64,000 nucleotides of DNA from Streptococcus oralis (GCF_023611505.1 NZ_CP097843.1:1984001-2048000); one strand, 5' to 3'; positions 16,608 to 27,036 are shown, numbered from the stretch's first letter. The notes: generated by a model not told the origin, from the sequence alone. Numbers and translations: made by a program.

Positions 16608-16946
16608 TTAACTTTTCACGAAATCAAAAATCCATTCAATAATACTTGGTCCCGCTGAAACACCAATAATTGCAATTGCAATAGACACCCAATTTTTTTT
16701 CATTGAGGCTTTTAACTCCCGTCCACCAAACGCATAAATGAGCGAAGTGACAACGGCAGCTAGACCAAATAGCGCAACACTGACTAGCTGAACTTTTGTA
16801 ATTCCTTGTCTTGCCAAGTTATCCGACTTAGCAAATGGATCGTCCGCATAGATTGTAGATCCTGTTAGGAATAGGGAAAGGCTCAATAAAAACATCTGTG
16901 ATTTTGTTTTTACTTGCTGAAGTTGTCTTGTCAAATAGTTTTTCAT
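16608..16946 (-). CDS. VirB2-like pilin/TrbC-type small membrane protein
   Basis: The predicted length is 112 residues from ATG 16946 with AGGAGG 6 bases upstream; an in-frame upstream extension to 17135 overlaps the promoter and is rejected. It has a signal peptide (cleavage near IYADDPF) and two membrane segments (about residues 50-72 and 82-106), separated by a short basic loop. This size and topology match VirB2/TrbC pilin-like proteins. It is the first gene after promoter copy 4 and precedes the VirB8-like gene. Confidence 0.65.
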   Translation of the reverse strand: MKNYLTRQLQQVKTKSQMFLLSLSLFLTGSTIYADDPFAKSDNLARQGITKVQLVSVALFGLAAVVTSLIYAFGGRELKASMKKNWVSIAIAIIGVSAGPSIIEWIFDFVKS

Positions 16947-16987
16947 AGAAATCCTCCTTTGTTTTTTTGACAACGTTAGTATAATAG

Positions 16988-17017
16988 ATAATTGAAAAAA
17001 ATTTTTTAAAGGGACAA
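16988..17017 (-). promoter_or_regulatory. transfer-regulon promoter copy 4
   Basis: TTGTCCCTTTAA on the minus strand is followed, 18 bases after TTGTCC, by AATTAT. It lies between the Clp-like gene and the pilin-like gene. Confidence 0.68.
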
Positions 17018-17037
17018 TCATTTTTTTAAGGTGAATT

Positions 17038-18888
17038 TTAAGAAAATAATGCTTCACCAAATGACGTTTTTTCAGCTTCGACATCGAATAATATTTTTCT
17101 TTTATCTTCACGATGGTGTTCATCTGGCGAATCACCTTCTACCCAAAGATGAAAATGATACTCTTGGTTGTGATCAGATAAGTTCAGAAACTCTTTAGAA
17201 ATTAAAGGGAGAACCTTATGTTTAATCACTCTTTCCAGTGGTCGTGCACCATCTTTTATATTTGTTCCTATATCCAATAAATAAGTAACCAAACTTTCTT
17301 CATAAGAAAGAGTCAACCTTTGATTCTTCATTCTTTCTTCGATTTCTGATAGATGTTTGACAATAATTTCCTTATTCACTTCCTCGTCTAACATGTTGAA
17401 AATCAATTTATATTCAATTCGATTGAGAAATTCTGGTCTGAACCTAGTTTCTAACTCCAACGTCATGCTCTTTTCAAACTGAACTTTATCCCTGTCGGTT
17501 AGCTTTTTAAAATTCCCTTTTAATTCGTACTGCTTAATAATTTTTTGAGAACCAATATTCGTAGTAATAATAATAATCGTATTCTTAAAACTCACTTGCC
17601 TTCCAGTTGAATCAGTCAAACGTCCTGCATCAAGCACCTGCAAAAATAAATCTACAACTTCTGAGTGTGCTTTCTCCACTTCATCGATCAGGATAACGCT
17701 ATAAGGTTTTTGTTTAACCTTCTCAGTCAATTGACCTTTCGTTCTAGTTTGACGATCGCCAATCAGCTTTGTAATATCTCCTTTTTGCTTATACTCAGAC
17801 ATATCAAAACGAATGATTGCCTCTTCATCATCAAACATTCCCTCTGCTAGTGCCAAAGCAAGCTCTGTTTTCCCAACTCCTGAAGTGCCTAGAAACATGA
17901 AGGAAGATAGGGGCTTTCTTTGATCCTGTAAACCAGCTTGTGCAACAGTTATAGCGTTCACAACAGCATCTACAGCCTCATCTTGGCCTTTAACACGTCG
18001 TGATAGCTTTTCTTTTAAACCATCTAGCCTTTCCTTGTCACCTTTCAAAATCGTCGTGACAGGAATACCTGTTTTATTTTTCAGCACCTCTGCAATTTCT
18101 TGCTTCCCGACATGGGCTAATTCATTTGTAGAACAAATTGTCGCTGCTTCATCTATTAAGTCGAAGGCTTTATCAGGTAAAAATTGATCTGGTATGTAGC
18201 GAACAGATAGAAGTACAGCTTGTTTTACAGCGTCGGAACTAATAGACACCTGGTGAAATTTTTCATAAATAGTTTTAGCTTGTTCAAGAATTTCAATCGC
18301 TTGAGTAGTTGTCGGTTCAGAAACCATAATTGGCTGCATCCTTCGCTCTAGCGCTCGGTCCGTTTCGATATATTCATGAAATTCATCTAAAGTAGTTGCG
18401 CCAATCAATTGAATCTCACCACGTGACAAAACTGGCTTAATAATATTTCCAGCATCCAGAGCCCCTTTATCTGAACCTCCAGCACCAACAATTGTATGAA
18501 TTTCATCAATAAAGAGAAGGTTTTCTCCTTTGGTTTCTACCATCTCCTCAATAATTTTTTTAAACTTAACAATAAATCCTCCATCCTCATCTGACATTAA
18601 ACTAGATAATTCCAAAGATCGCACTGTCAAGTTTTTTAATTTTGGAGATACCTGGTTTCGTAAAATGGCCAAAGCAAATCCTTCAACAATGGCTGTTTTA
18701 CCAACTCCAGCTTCTCCCACTAAAATTGGATTGTTCTTGGTTCTCCTGAGAAGAGAGGTCTGAACAGCTTCTACTTCTTTATCACGTCCGTACACCTGAT
18801 AATCTTCTGCTTTTTTTGAAACTTTTTCTGTCAAATTATCTGTATAACGATCTAAATAGGGTGTTTTTTTCTTTTCTTCAGTAGTCAC
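17038..18888 (-). CDS. Clp-type double AAA+ ATPase of the conjugation locus
   Basis: This 616-residue protein has two AAA+ modules. The first has Walker A GEAGVGKT near residue 54 and Walker [10 protein letters not shown], with an arginine finger region DRALERR. The second has GTSGVGKT near 333 and [11 protein letters not shown]. It is ClpC/ClpE-like, but the N-terminal substrate domain is missing and the middle domain is very short; no ClpP-binding loop was identified. GTG start at 18888 follows AGAGGTGA and lies 2 bases after topB. Such unfoldases remodel protein complexes; with a motif-less VirB4 nearby, it may supply energy for assembly (inference). Confidence 0.85.
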   Translation of the reverse strand: MTTEEKKKTPYLDRYTDNLTEKVSKKAEDYQVYGRDKEVEAVQTSLLRRTKNNPILVGEAGVGKTAIVEGFALAILRNQVSPKLKNLTVRSLELSSLMSDEDGGFIVKFKKIIEEMVETKGENLLFIDEIHTIVGAGGSDKGALDAGNIIKPVLSRGEIQLIGATTLDEFHEYIETDRALERRMQPIMVSEPTTTQAIEILEQAKTIYEKFHQVSISSDAVKQAVLLSVRYIPDQFLPDKAFDLIDEAATICSTNELAHVGKQEIAEVLKNKTGIPVTTILKGDKERLDGLKEKLSRRVKGQDEAVDAVVNAITVAQAGLQDQRKPLSSFMFLGTSGVGKTELALALAEGMFDDEEAIIRFDMSEYKQKGDITKLIGDRQTRTKGQLTEKVKQKPYSVILIDEVEKAHSEVVDLFLQVLDAGRLTDSTGRQVSFKNTIIIITTNIGSQKIIKQYELKGNFKKLTDRDKVQFEKSMTLELETRFRPEFLNRIEYKLIFNMLDEEVNKEIIVKHLSEIEERMKNQRLTLSYEESLVTYLLDIGTNIKDGARPLERVIKHKVLPLISKEFLNLSDHNQEYHFHLWVEGDSPDEHHREDKRKILFDVEAEKTSFGEALFS

Positions 18889-18890
18889 AC

Positions 18891-20636
18891 TTAATCACCT
18901 CTTTCTTTTACTTCTTTGATTTGAAGAGTGAGCTTATCTTTTATCGCATCCACAAATTCTCTTGGATTAATTTTCCCTTCTCCTATCTGAGATAGAAACA
19001 TTTCCCAGCCTCCTGTTGTCCCTGGATCAGAAAACTCATTGTCATAGAGATAATTGATAAGTAGATAGGCTTTGTTGGTAGGCGTTAGTTGACCTGTTTT
19101 TTTATCTTTAACAACATAACCCTTACTTTGAATTTTTTTAATGATTTCTCCTCTAGTGGCTTGTGTTCCCAAGCCATATTTAGGAAATATTTGGCCAATC
19201 AATTGGCTTTCTGTTAATCTTTTGGGTGGTTTTGTTTCACCCTCTATAATCTGAACTTTCGTCTCAATTTTATCTCCCACTTGATAATCAGGAACTTCAA
19301 CAGGACCTCGTACCTTTCGTGAACTCCATTCAGCCCATCCCAACTTATGAAGCGTTCTACCCTTTGTTTTAAAAACAAAACCATTATTTTCTACTTCAAT
19401 TGTTTTGGTTGAATAATAACAATCATCCGCAAACATCAAGATTGCCTGCTTCACAACTGCTTCATAAATCAGTCGTTGGTCAGTTTTTAAATTTGAAAGG
19501 TTTGGAACTTTTTCAGTCGGAATCAAGGCTGAGTGGCTTGTACCAGATACTTTTTCATCATTAACATAATCTTCTCTAGGCTCCAAAAACGCTGGCTGAA
19601 AATGACAATTAATGGCCCTTTGATAGACAGATAGATTTTCTTTTAAATCATCAAATTCAAAGTGACTGATGTATTCTGAGTCTGGTCGTGGATAGGAGAG
19701 AAAACCTTTCAAATACAGTCCCTCTACAATACTCTCTGTTTTACTTGAGTCAAATTTCCAGGCGCTTGCTGCAAAACTTTGTAATGCAGACAAGGTAAAT
19801 AGTTGTGGAGCTGATTTCTGATGTTTTTCTACCTCAACTGAAGAAATAATAGAGGTGGCTGATAATCCCCTTGAAGAGGCTAAAATAGCTTCACTATCTT
19901 TAGTTTTATCTTTGGTAGTAAAGAATACCCCATTTTCCTTATCCTCCAGCTGAAGTTTCCAATATTTTTCTGGAGTAAAGTTGCGAATCTCTAAATCATT
20001 CTCACAAACTAGTCTGACCGCTGGTGTTTGAACTCGACCAACCGATAGATGGCTACCTTTTGTTCGAGGGAGTTGTCCTCTTGCTTGAAGATCAATCGTT
20101 GCAAGAGGTGATAAGTTCATTCCTACCAACCAATCACTTTGTGCACGTGCTTCAGCTTCTAAATAGTAATTGTAGGTTTCTGAAGGTTCCTTTAATTCCT
20201 GAAAAGCTTTTTGAAGAGCTTTCTTCGTCATGGAGCTTGCCCAAAGCCGTTTCCAAATTTTCTCCTTGCCTCCTGGTATGTGCGATAAAATAGAGTACGC
20301 AATCCGCTCTCCTTCTCTATCAGCATCCGTCCCAATAATCACTTGATCCGCTGCTACCACTTCATCATAGATTCTCTTAAATTTTTCTCTGGAACCCTTG
20401 TCCTCTTTCAGATGTTGCTTAAATGAAACATTTGTAAGAGGTAATTTATCAAGTGACCAGTTGTCTGGTTCGCTGTATTCAAATAGGTGCCCTTCAGCAG
20501 CCACCACATGTACTTCAGCTGGAAAATAGAGTGACTGCCTGATGGCATAGACACCTTTCTTTTTACTAAATTCTCCCAAAGCTGTAGCATAAGCTTCTGC
20601 CTGTTTCTCTTTTTCAGCCAGAATAACTATAACCAT
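18891..20636 (-). CDS. topB: DNA topoisomerase III (type IA)
   Basis: This is a 581-residue type IA topoisomerase. The N-terminal TOPRIM domain has the catalytic Glu in ILAEKEKQA and the acidic triad in GTDADREGE (about residues 100-108). The active-site Tyr is in GFLSYPRPDSEY near residue 315. The C-terminal core ends in GLGTQATRGEIIKKI. It lacks long zinc-finger tails, as usual for element-encoded TopB/TrsI proteins, which resolve DNA during transfer and replication. It is the first gene after promoter copy 5 and is followed at 2 bases by the Clp-type ATPase gene. Confidence 0.93.
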   Translation of the reverse strand: MVIVILAEKEKQAEAYATALGEFSKKKGVYAIRQSLYFPAEVHVVAAEGHLFEYSEPDNWSLDKLPLTNVSFKQHLKEDKGSREKFKRIYDEVVAADQVIIGTDADREGERIAYSILSHIPGGKEKIWKRLWASSMTKKALQKAFQELKEPSETYNYYLEAEARAQSDWLVGMNLSPLATIDLQARGQLPRTKGSHLSVGRVQTPAVRLVCENDLEIRNFTPEKYWKLQLEDKENGVFFTTKDKTKDSEAILASSRGLSATSIISSVEVEKHQKSAPQLFTLSALQSFAASAWKFDSSKTESIVEGLYLKGFLSYPRPDSEYISHFEFDDLKENLSVYQRAINCHFQPAFLEPREDYVNDEKVSGTSHSALIPTEKVPNLSNLKTDQRLIYEAVVKQAILMFADDCYYSTKTIEVENNGFVFKTKGRTLHKLGWAEWSSRKVRGPVEVPDYQVGDKIETKVQIIEGETKPPKRLTESQLIGQIFPKYGLGTQATRGEIIKKIQSKGYVVKDKKTGQLTPTNKAYLLINYLYDNEFSDPGTTGGWEMFLSQIGEGKINPREFVDAIKDKLTLQIKEVKERGD

Positions 20637-20675
20637 ATCATTCTCCTTCTACTTCATTTTCTGTCATTGTAAGCT

Positions 20676-20705
20676 ATAATTAAAAAATATTTTGTAAAGG
20701 GACAT
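20676..20705 (-). promoter_or_regulatory. transfer-regulon promoter copy 5
   Basis: ATGTCCCTTTA on the minus strand (one mismatch to the consensus) is followed 18 bases later by AATTAT. It drives topB and the Clp-type gene. Confidence 0.63.
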
Positions 20706-20738
20706 TGACACAGAATAGAACGAGTTGGTATCAAAAAA

Positions 20739-20770
20739 CAGCACATAAAGTTATATAACTTTTTACACAA
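20739..20770. promoter_or_regulatory. 32-bp palindromic operator-like site, copy 4
   Basis: The core AAAGTTATATAACTTT is perfectly palindromic, and the outer arms are partly degenerate. It sits 34 bases upstream of promoter copy 5, the same relation as copy 1. Confidence 0.6.
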
Positions 20771-20797
20771 AAAAGAGGCTCACAAAGAGCACTCTTT
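20769..20797 (-). terminator. terminator of the primase/LtrC operon
   Basis: On the minus strand AAAGAGTGCTC pairs with GAGCCTCTTT (one bulge) and is followed by six T. It lies directly after the stop codon of the 1959-residue protein. Confidence 0.72.
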
Positions 20798-23700
20798 CTA
20801 GACTTTAAGCCCCTTATTTGGGCTTTGGATAAAATTTTGATTTTGTACCACCTGTCTGTTTAACTGGTAAGGCTTTGTATGTTGTTCAACACTTTTTACA
20901 ATCTTAGATACTGTTCCATGAATCCGTTTCATAGATTGCGCTAGTTGTTGATCGTCAAGAGAGGTCAAATTATCAGTCCAAATTGCCATATAGCGAATGG
21001 CTTTCTCAGAGGTATCTAACCCAAAATGCTTAGAAACGAGATAACTTGTCATCTCAGCTTCAAGTTCTCTACGATCTTTTGAGACATCCTCCTTATACGA
21101 GTTAGCAAGTTTAGGATTATGTAGACTAGCATGCGCCAACTCATGAATGGTTGTTGCAACGACTTCTCCAGGAGTATTATCTGGATTCAAAAGTATTTTT
21201 TGTTCATCTGGATAAAAAGCTCCCTTCGCACTCCTCAACTCTTTTGCATCGTCTTGATAGATGGTTACACCGATACTATTTGCATAATCGGAAAGTCCTT
21301 CTAGCACTTCTTTAGTACGAACATGATCCATATTAAAATCATAATGACGATTTGGCATCGCTTTTGGATAAAATTCAGGCTTCAAGGTTGTTTGAGACAA
21401 CTCAAATACCTTATACGTAGCGAATTTAGCTAAGCCAGTATTTGAATCTCTTTCATGGAAAAAGCGAGATTTCAATTTTCCTTCCTTCTTCAAAGCCTTT
21501 TCTTCAGGTGTCGCTTCAGAAAGTCTTTTATATTTTGGATTTCCTTTTCCATTTTTCACCTGATTCCCATTTTCATCCAATACAGGAATCATTTCAACCA
21601 TCATAGGTCTAAACAAGGTAATATGCGATTTTTCTCCTGTCTTAACCGAAAGATTGTTATGAACAACTTCTCTTGTTCGACCTGTTTTTTTATTGGTATA
21701 GGTATTTCTAGTTTCAAATACCTGATCTGAAGTAATTCCAAGAACTTCCCCCATCGATTGCCATTGATTATAGGTTGCGACTGCATTCGCTCCTGGCCAC
21801 TGTTCCTGAATCAAAGCGACATTTCTAGGTGAGAGTTCTGGAAACTTACTCATAAAATTCAGATACTCTTCTAACCGTTCTGGCGTTTCTGTGTACTCTC
21901 TCACTTTTTGAAAAGCAACCTCACTCAATTCATGAGGCGTTAAAGCAGCATAATCAATACTACTTGAATTTACTTCAGGAGTCTCCAAATCCGAAATAGG
22001 TTCCTCTTTCAGAATCTCCTCTACACGCTGAAGCAAATTAGTTTTAGTTTCTTGCTTAGAAGATTGAAAAGCTACCGTTTTTCTAGTGTCAGGAGTTTGA
22101 CCTTCTCCTTCTTCTATCAATCGAGATGATTCATTTGCTTCCTGGGAAATTTCCTTATTCACCACTCTATTTTCCAGCTGAGAAAGAATTTCTTCATCCA
22201 TCGATGCTAGTTCAGATTGACCGTTGAGTCGACGATAGCCTAACCCTAGCATTTGAGAAATTGGTGTAGTCTCATCTCCAATATCATAACGAATTCCCTC
22301 CTTAATCACTTCACCACCTGGAGCATAGACATCAAACTTAATTTTGGTAGGAGGGATATAGTCTTCAGTATTGCCTGCAGTTACTTGTTTCATTCCTTCT
22401 TGATGAATTGGATAAAAGTCCTGATTGGCCTTATATAGCTCCCTAGCGAAATCTTGATAAGATATCAGCTCTGTCTCTTTAAATGGCAATTTCGGCCCAT
22501 CTGGGCGATCCTCAGACCATTGGAGACGTACATGGTAGTTTTCCTTATAAATATGGTCTTGTTGCCATTCTTTATAAAAATCTGAATTTGTATCTAGGAG
22601 ATGATCTTCTCCAGCTGCTGTGACAATCTGATCAAATTCATCATTGTATTTCTTCGCATAGTCAAGATATTGATTCCAGGCTTGATGAAATTCGTCTGGC
22701 GTTTTTGAGATATCACTAGGCACACCTAAATTATAGACAGTATCTAAGACTTGAGTAAAGGTAGCTGAATCAAGTGAGGTTTTATTCAGTGTATTCTCTG
22801 GAGCTGGTGGTTCAGGTTCTTCAGAAACCTCCTCATACTGTTTATTTTTTAAGACAGATAACATTTCCTCGCCACCATCTTTAACATATTCCTCATTAAT
22901 TGACAGTTGCTCAATGTGACCATCTCTTTCTCTATAGACACCGAGAATTGTGCCAGTATCTATATCTTCCAGTTGCTTACTTAAATCACCCTTCACTCTC
23001 ATTAAAGATGCAGGGACATGAGTAAATTCCTTTTCTTTGAATAACAATAACAAATCAGTATCTTCTGGTCTAATTGCTTTTGAAAGATCCAGATTATTAA
23101 ATTTCTTTACAGATGAAAGATCGTTAAACACAAAGGAGTCTGACTCTATCACCTCAGGTAATAAGTTCAAAACTTTTAGTTTATCCGACATTCCCTGCGC
23201 AAATTTTAAATCTTTGAAATGCCCTTTTCCAGCTGCAACATCTTCAACAAATGACTCAGACAAATGTTCTACCCACTCATTATATACAGGTGTTACTCCA
23301 GTTAAGTGCATCCAATTTTTCTTGTCAAATTTAACATTTAGAATTTGGAATTGCTTTTCTTCTGGATTCTTATAAACATAATGGATACTTGTCCCTGACA
23401 TTTCTTTTAGATACCATTGAGCCGAGTCTCTCATTGCGTTTGCGTATAAATTTAACGTCCGCATGTTTTTTCTGAATATTTTATTTGACATTCGATCCTC
23501 ATCGATGGTAAAATGAAGATGAACATTGGCAGGAAAATCAGGTTGAGAATTTTTCTCAACGGGCTGCGGTGCTGTCCCTGGAGTTTCCACTCCTAAAAAA
23601 CTGGAATTGCGATTCAATAGTTCGCCCCCAGTGTTATTAGAAAGCTCTTGATTTTGATCATGAGCTTTTTTTGTAATCTCGTTTAAAAACTCTTCATCTT

Positions 23701-26677
23701 CTTTCAATCCACTATTGAAAGTCCAGTAATCTAGTTCAAAATAATTCGACTTTTTCAAGAAGTTCTCTAAGTCGTCAAAAACGTAGTTTTCTCGCAGTAA
23801 CGCTTTATTTTCATCAAAAAGAGACTCCCAATCTTTAACAACAATGTATTTTAAACTATCATAACCCATTTGAGTAGCTAGAAACTCCGTTTTACCTGGT
23901 TCTGAATGGTATTTAAAAACAATATTATCTTCTTTCTGGCTAAGTGAACCATATTGGCGATAGCCAAACTGACCATCCTCAAATAAATAGAATTCAAGCT
24001 CACCGTCGCTTTGATAAACACGCCAATAATCGCTGTATAGCTCATCTTGTTTTAGAACAATCACTGGTCTAACTGGCTCCACTTCTTCTGAATCCTCCAT
24101 TATCTTAATAGGATGAGTCTCAAGACGTGACATCAAGTTATCCAATAATTCTCGATTTAAAACCACTTCTCCCTCTTGTTCTTCCAAATAGTGGAACAAT
24201 GTGTTTGGTGTTGTCACAAAACCATGGGCAAAGTCTCTTGTTCCCGATTCAATCAATGGATACTCCAGCATTCGCTCAACCGATTGTGATAGATTATCAA
24301 GGGTTCTTTCACCAAAATAAACGCCGAAACTGTCACTTGAGAGGCTTTCTATCTGCTTGTTGGTACTGTAGGCTGCTATAGCAAGTTCACCAATAAATCG
24401 GGTTGAAATATCTACTCCCAAAGTTCTCTGATGAGGTTTCAATGCTTGATACAAGGAATCTTGCTCAGGAGTCCCTTTTTTCTTGTATAAATCAATCGTT
24501 TGATCATCAATAGAGGTCAAAAGTGAATGAATGGGAGACAACACTTCCATTTTTTTATCGCTGAGATATTTTGTAGGATGGCTATTTCCTAACTTTGCAA
24601 AGACATCATACAGATAGAAATCTGGTGCAAATTCGATTGATAATTCTCCAGATTGAATCCGATTATTTAAACTCTTTGTTAATGCTTCATTTTCCCGTTT
24701 TACCTCTTCATAGCTCATCAATCTTCCAGCATTCTCCTCTGTAGTGGTAATAGATTCTTGATTATCTGGAGTTTGTTTTTCTTCAACCGTCTTATCTATA
24801 CTAGTCGAATCAATGACGACTGTTTTTTTATTTTCTATCGAAAATGTGAGATTGTCCCAATTTTTTTCTAACCACCCTGCTTCGCCTTGATTTTTTTCAA
24901 TAGGCTCTGGTTGTGGTGAGATTGATTTTTCCTGATTCGAGGGCGTTAATCCTACATTTTCTTGCCTTTGTTTGGCAAGTAATTCATCCACCTTCAGTCT
25001 TTCCTCATCTGTTTTCGGATGATACTTGATTTGTGAAGATAATTGAAACTCTCCTTCTTCAGTCAACTCCAGAGCAACTCTTCGTAACCCTTTTACAAAA
25101 TACGTATTTGGTTGTTTTTGCCACTGGTTCACTAGCCCCTTATCAATTAAGGCTTGAGTTGCTGGTTGAATGCTCGTTTTACCCATTTGTTCAGATATGG
25201 CCTCAAGTCTAGTCAACTCTTCTTGATAGCGTTTGAGAGTAGCTTTGGTAAAGAACGACTCCCCACGTTTAGCCTTTTCTAACTCTTCACGGATTCTAGG
25301 TATATTTTGAACACTCATCTCCAGACCACTTCCCTGACGATTCAACCCCATTTCTTTCAAATGTTGTTGGTGCTCCAGGCGCTCTACTCGCTCTTCCTGT
25401 TGCCTAATCTCATCCATCTTTGAGAAGACTTGACCTTCTATTTGTTCTTGCCTACGCATAAAGCTAGCACCGCCTCGCTTATCATTCATAGGTTGCCCAT
25501 TTGTCACTGCTTGGTGGGAATAAGCTCTTGAAATGGCCTCGTCTTGTTCACCCCTTAGTCTTTCCAATTTTCGACGTGCCTGGGCAAGACGACTGTTGTC
25601 AGGCTTTTCTTCCTGTTGATTCTTGAGAACATCATTCCAGTCCGTTTTATCTTGCCCTGGTCTTAGTTCTGGTAGATCCGAATTGATAACGGCTCCTTTT
25701 GCTTCCAATTCTTGAATGAATGTTCTACCTGCTTTATCATTATCTAAAGCTAGGGTGATTAAATCCGCATTTTTCCCATCTTCAAAAAAGTGATGATCAA
25801 TAGCCACTTGAAGTCCATCTGCCATTTGTTCAGGTGTCCATCTTAGTGGTTGTCCTGAAATTTCAGCTTGAATTTGAGATAAATGACGGCCAATAGTCGA
25901 TTCTTTCAAACCATCCATAGAAACTAATCTGACGTCCTGAAGACTATCTTTGTGCAATTCATAGTAGGACATTAAATCAATTGGACTCTCAGTAAAAATC
26001 AATCGTTTTGGACTGCCAATATCGACATGAATACCTGTCATAGGATCGGAGTTTTTCATAATCACTTTAGCATATCCATGTTTTGGCCACTTCTCCCAAT
26101 TCTCCTGGATTCCTTGTAAAGAGGCTCCAACAACTTCACCTGAAGAAGAAAGGGATTTGAATACAATAACTGGCTCAATCGTATTTGTCGTAACTCCAGC
26201 AGTGCCTTCCGCAAAGTAGTCAAGTTTGGCGTTAGCTTGAGCTAAAACACCCTGTTCCAAAAAATAATCAATCGTTTCATCTGATAGACCACGTTGATTT
26301 CGTAAGTAGTCTCGTCCAGCTGATAACGGCTTCTCGTATTTCTCAAGATAGTATTTAAAATCTTCTTGAGGTCTTTCAACCATTTGAAATTCTTTAAATT
26401 TTCCATCGTTTAGAAAATCTACAGCTTGGTTAAATCCTACTTCCTTTATTGTCTCAACCAAAGAAATCACACCTCCACCTGTGTTTCTAGAAAACCATTT
26501 CCATAAATTTTTATCAGGTGAAATAACTAGGCTATCATGTTCTTTCCATCGATAGTCTCGTCCAGATCGAACCAGCTCCATCTGGAGCTCGTTTGCAACA
26601 TCCAAAATATCTCTAGAACGTGCAAATTCAACACGTTCTCTACGAGTTTTCCCACGTCTTGATTCTTGTTCTGTCAT
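20798..26677 (-). CDS. polyvalent DNA-primase / LtrC-ArdC fusion protein
   Basis: This is a 1959-residue multidomain protein. Residues 1-75 resemble a CHC2-like primase entry domain without the zinc cysteines (WKWFSRNTGGGVISLVE). Residues about 110-180 look like DUF3991. A TOPRIM domain follows, with LIFTESPIDL near 229 and ALDNDKAGR near 313. Coiled-coil and repeated alpha/beta polyvalent domains fill 340-1600. The C-terminal part (about 1640-1940) is an ArdC/LtrC-type antirestriction and metallopeptidase region with zinc motif HELAH near 1842. Such proteins are thought to enter the recipient with the DNA, priming the complementary strand and protecting it. It sits directly downstream of the relaxase operon. 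Confidence 0.85.
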   Translation of the reverse strand: MTEQESRRGKTRRERVEFARSRDILDVANELQMELVRSGRDYRWKEHDSLVISPDKNLWKWFSRNTGGGVISLVETIKEVGFNQAVDFLNDGKFKEFQMVERPQEDFKYYLEKYEKPLSAGRDYLRNQRGLSDETIDYFLEQGVLAQANAKLDYFAEGTAGVTTNTIEPVIVFKSLSSSGEVVGASLQGIQENWEKWPKHGYAKVIMKNSDPMTGIHVDIGSPKRLIFTESPIDLMSYYELHKDSLQDVRLVSMDGLKESTIGRHLSQIQAEISGQPLRWTPEQMADGLQVAIDHHFFEDGKNADLITLALDNDKAGRTFIQELEAKGAVINSDLPELRPGQDKTDWNDVLKNQQEEKPDNSRLAQARRKLERLRGEQDEAISRAYSHQAVTNGQPMNDKRGGASFMRRQEQIEGQVFSKMDEIRQQEERVERLEHQQHLKEMGLNRQGSGLEMSVQNIPRIREELEKAKRGESFFTKATLKRYQEELTRLEAISEQMGKTSIQPATQALIDKGLVNQWQKQPNTYFVKGLRRVALELTEEGEFQLSSQIKYHPKTDEERLKVDELLAKQRQENVGLTPSNQEKSISPQPEPIEKNQGEAGWLEKNWDNLTFSIENKKTVVIDSTSIDKTVEEKQTPDNQESITTTEENAGRLMSYEEVKRENEALTKSLNNRIQSGELSIEFAPDFYLYDVFAKLGNSHPTKYLSDKKMEVLSPIHSLLTSIDDQTIDLYKKKGTPEQDSLYQALKPHQRTLGVDISTRFIGELAIAAYSTNKQIESLSSDSFGVYFGERTLDNLSQSVERMLEYPLIESGTRDFAHGFVTTPNTLFHYLEEQEGEVVLNRELLDNLMSRLETHPIKIMEDSEEVEPVRPVIVLKQDELYSDYWRVYQSDGELEFYLFEDGQFGYRQYGSLSQKEDNIVFKYHSEPGKTEFLATQMGYDSLKYIVVKDWESLFDENKALLRENYVFDDLENFLKKSNYFELDYWTFNSGLKEDEEFLNEITKKAHDQNQELSNNTGGELLNRNSSFLGVETPGTAPQPVEKNSQPDFPANVHLHFTIDEDRMSNKIFRKNMRTLNLYANAMRDSAQWYLKEMSGTSIHYVYKNPEEKQFQILNVKFDKKNWMHLTGVTPVYNEWVEHLSESFVEDVAAGKGHFKDLKFAQGMSDKLKVLNLLPEVIESDSFVFNDLSSVKKFNNLDLSKAIRPEDTDLLLLFKEKEFTHVPASLMRVKGDLSKQLEDIDTGTILGVYRERDGHIEQLSINEEYVKDGGEEMLSVLKNKQYEEVSEEPEPPAPENTLNKTSLDSATFTQVLDTVYNLGVPSDISKTPDEFHQAWNQYLDYAKKYNDEFDQIVTAAGEDHLLDTNSDFYKEWQQDHIYKENYHVRLQWSEDRPDGPKLPFKETELISYQDFARELYKANQDFYPIHQEGMKQVTAGNTEDYIPPTKIKFDVYAPGGEVIKEGIRYDIGDETTPISQMLGLGYRRLNGQSELASMDEEILSQLENRVVNKEISQEANESSRLIEEGEGQTPDTRKTVAFQSSKQETKTNLLQRVEEILKEEPISDLETPEVNSSSIDYAALTPHELSEVAFQKVREYTETPERLEEYLNFMSKFPELSPRNVALIQEQWPGANAVATYNQWQSMGEVLGITSDQVFETRNTYTNKKTGRTREVVHNNLSVKTGEKSHITLFRPMMVEMIPVLDENGNQVKNGKGNPKYKRLSEATPEEKALKKEGKLKSRFFHERDSNTGLAKFATYKVFELSQTTLKPEFYPKAMPNRHYDFNMDHVRTKEVLEGLSDYANSIGVTIYQDDAKELRSAKGAFYPDEQKILLNPDNTPGEVVATTIHELAHASLHNPKLANSYKEDVSKDRRELEAEMTSYLVSKHFGLDTSEKAIRYMAIWTDNLTSLDDQQLAQSMKRIHGTVSKIVKSVEQHTKPYQLNRQVVQNQNFIQSPNKGLKV

Positions 26678-26688
26678 ATAAAATCTCC

Positions 26689-26949
26689 TTAAAATCCTTC
26701 ATACTGTGGTTTATACGGCTCTTTCTCTGCTTGTAGAAACGTTTCTGGATCTAAGTGAACCAATTCCCCTACTGAAAAAGATTCAAATAGCTCAGAATTT
26801 TCCTTAAAATCTAGAACCATTTCTAAATCAGAATTTCTTCCTTGACCCTCAAAATGCACTTGCTTGTTATCAGCATTCATTGCCGTAATTAACCATTCAG
26901 CTGAGAAATCAAAGTCTTCAACTGCAACATCTGGAAATAATAGCTTCAT
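26689..26949 (-). CDS. small acidic protein encoded ahead of the primase
   Basis: This 86-residue acidic protein is mostly beta-strand and loop (DFSAEWLITAMNADNKQ, then LVHLDPETFLQ). It has an AAGGAG site and lies 11 bases before the large primase gene, and is the first gene after promoter copy 6. I do not recognise the family. Confidence 0.65.
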   Translation of the reverse strand: MKLLFPDVAVEDFDFSAEWLITAMNADNKQVHFEGQGRNSDLEMVLDFKENSELFESFSVGELVHLDPETFLQAEKEPYKPQYEGF

Positions 26950-26989
26950 TTTTCTTCTCCTTTCTCTTTTTATCCTTCTATTCTATTCA

Positions 26990-27019
26990 ATAACCAAAAA
27001 ATCCCAGTTAAAGGGACAA
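26990..27019 (-). promoter_or_regulatory. transfer-regulon promoter copy 6
   Basis: TTGTCCCTTTAA on the minus strand is followed, 18 bases after TTGTCC, by GGTTAT. It drives the small acidic protein and the primase/LtrC gene. Confidence 0.66.
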
Positions 27020-27036
27020 TATAATTCCATTTTTCA

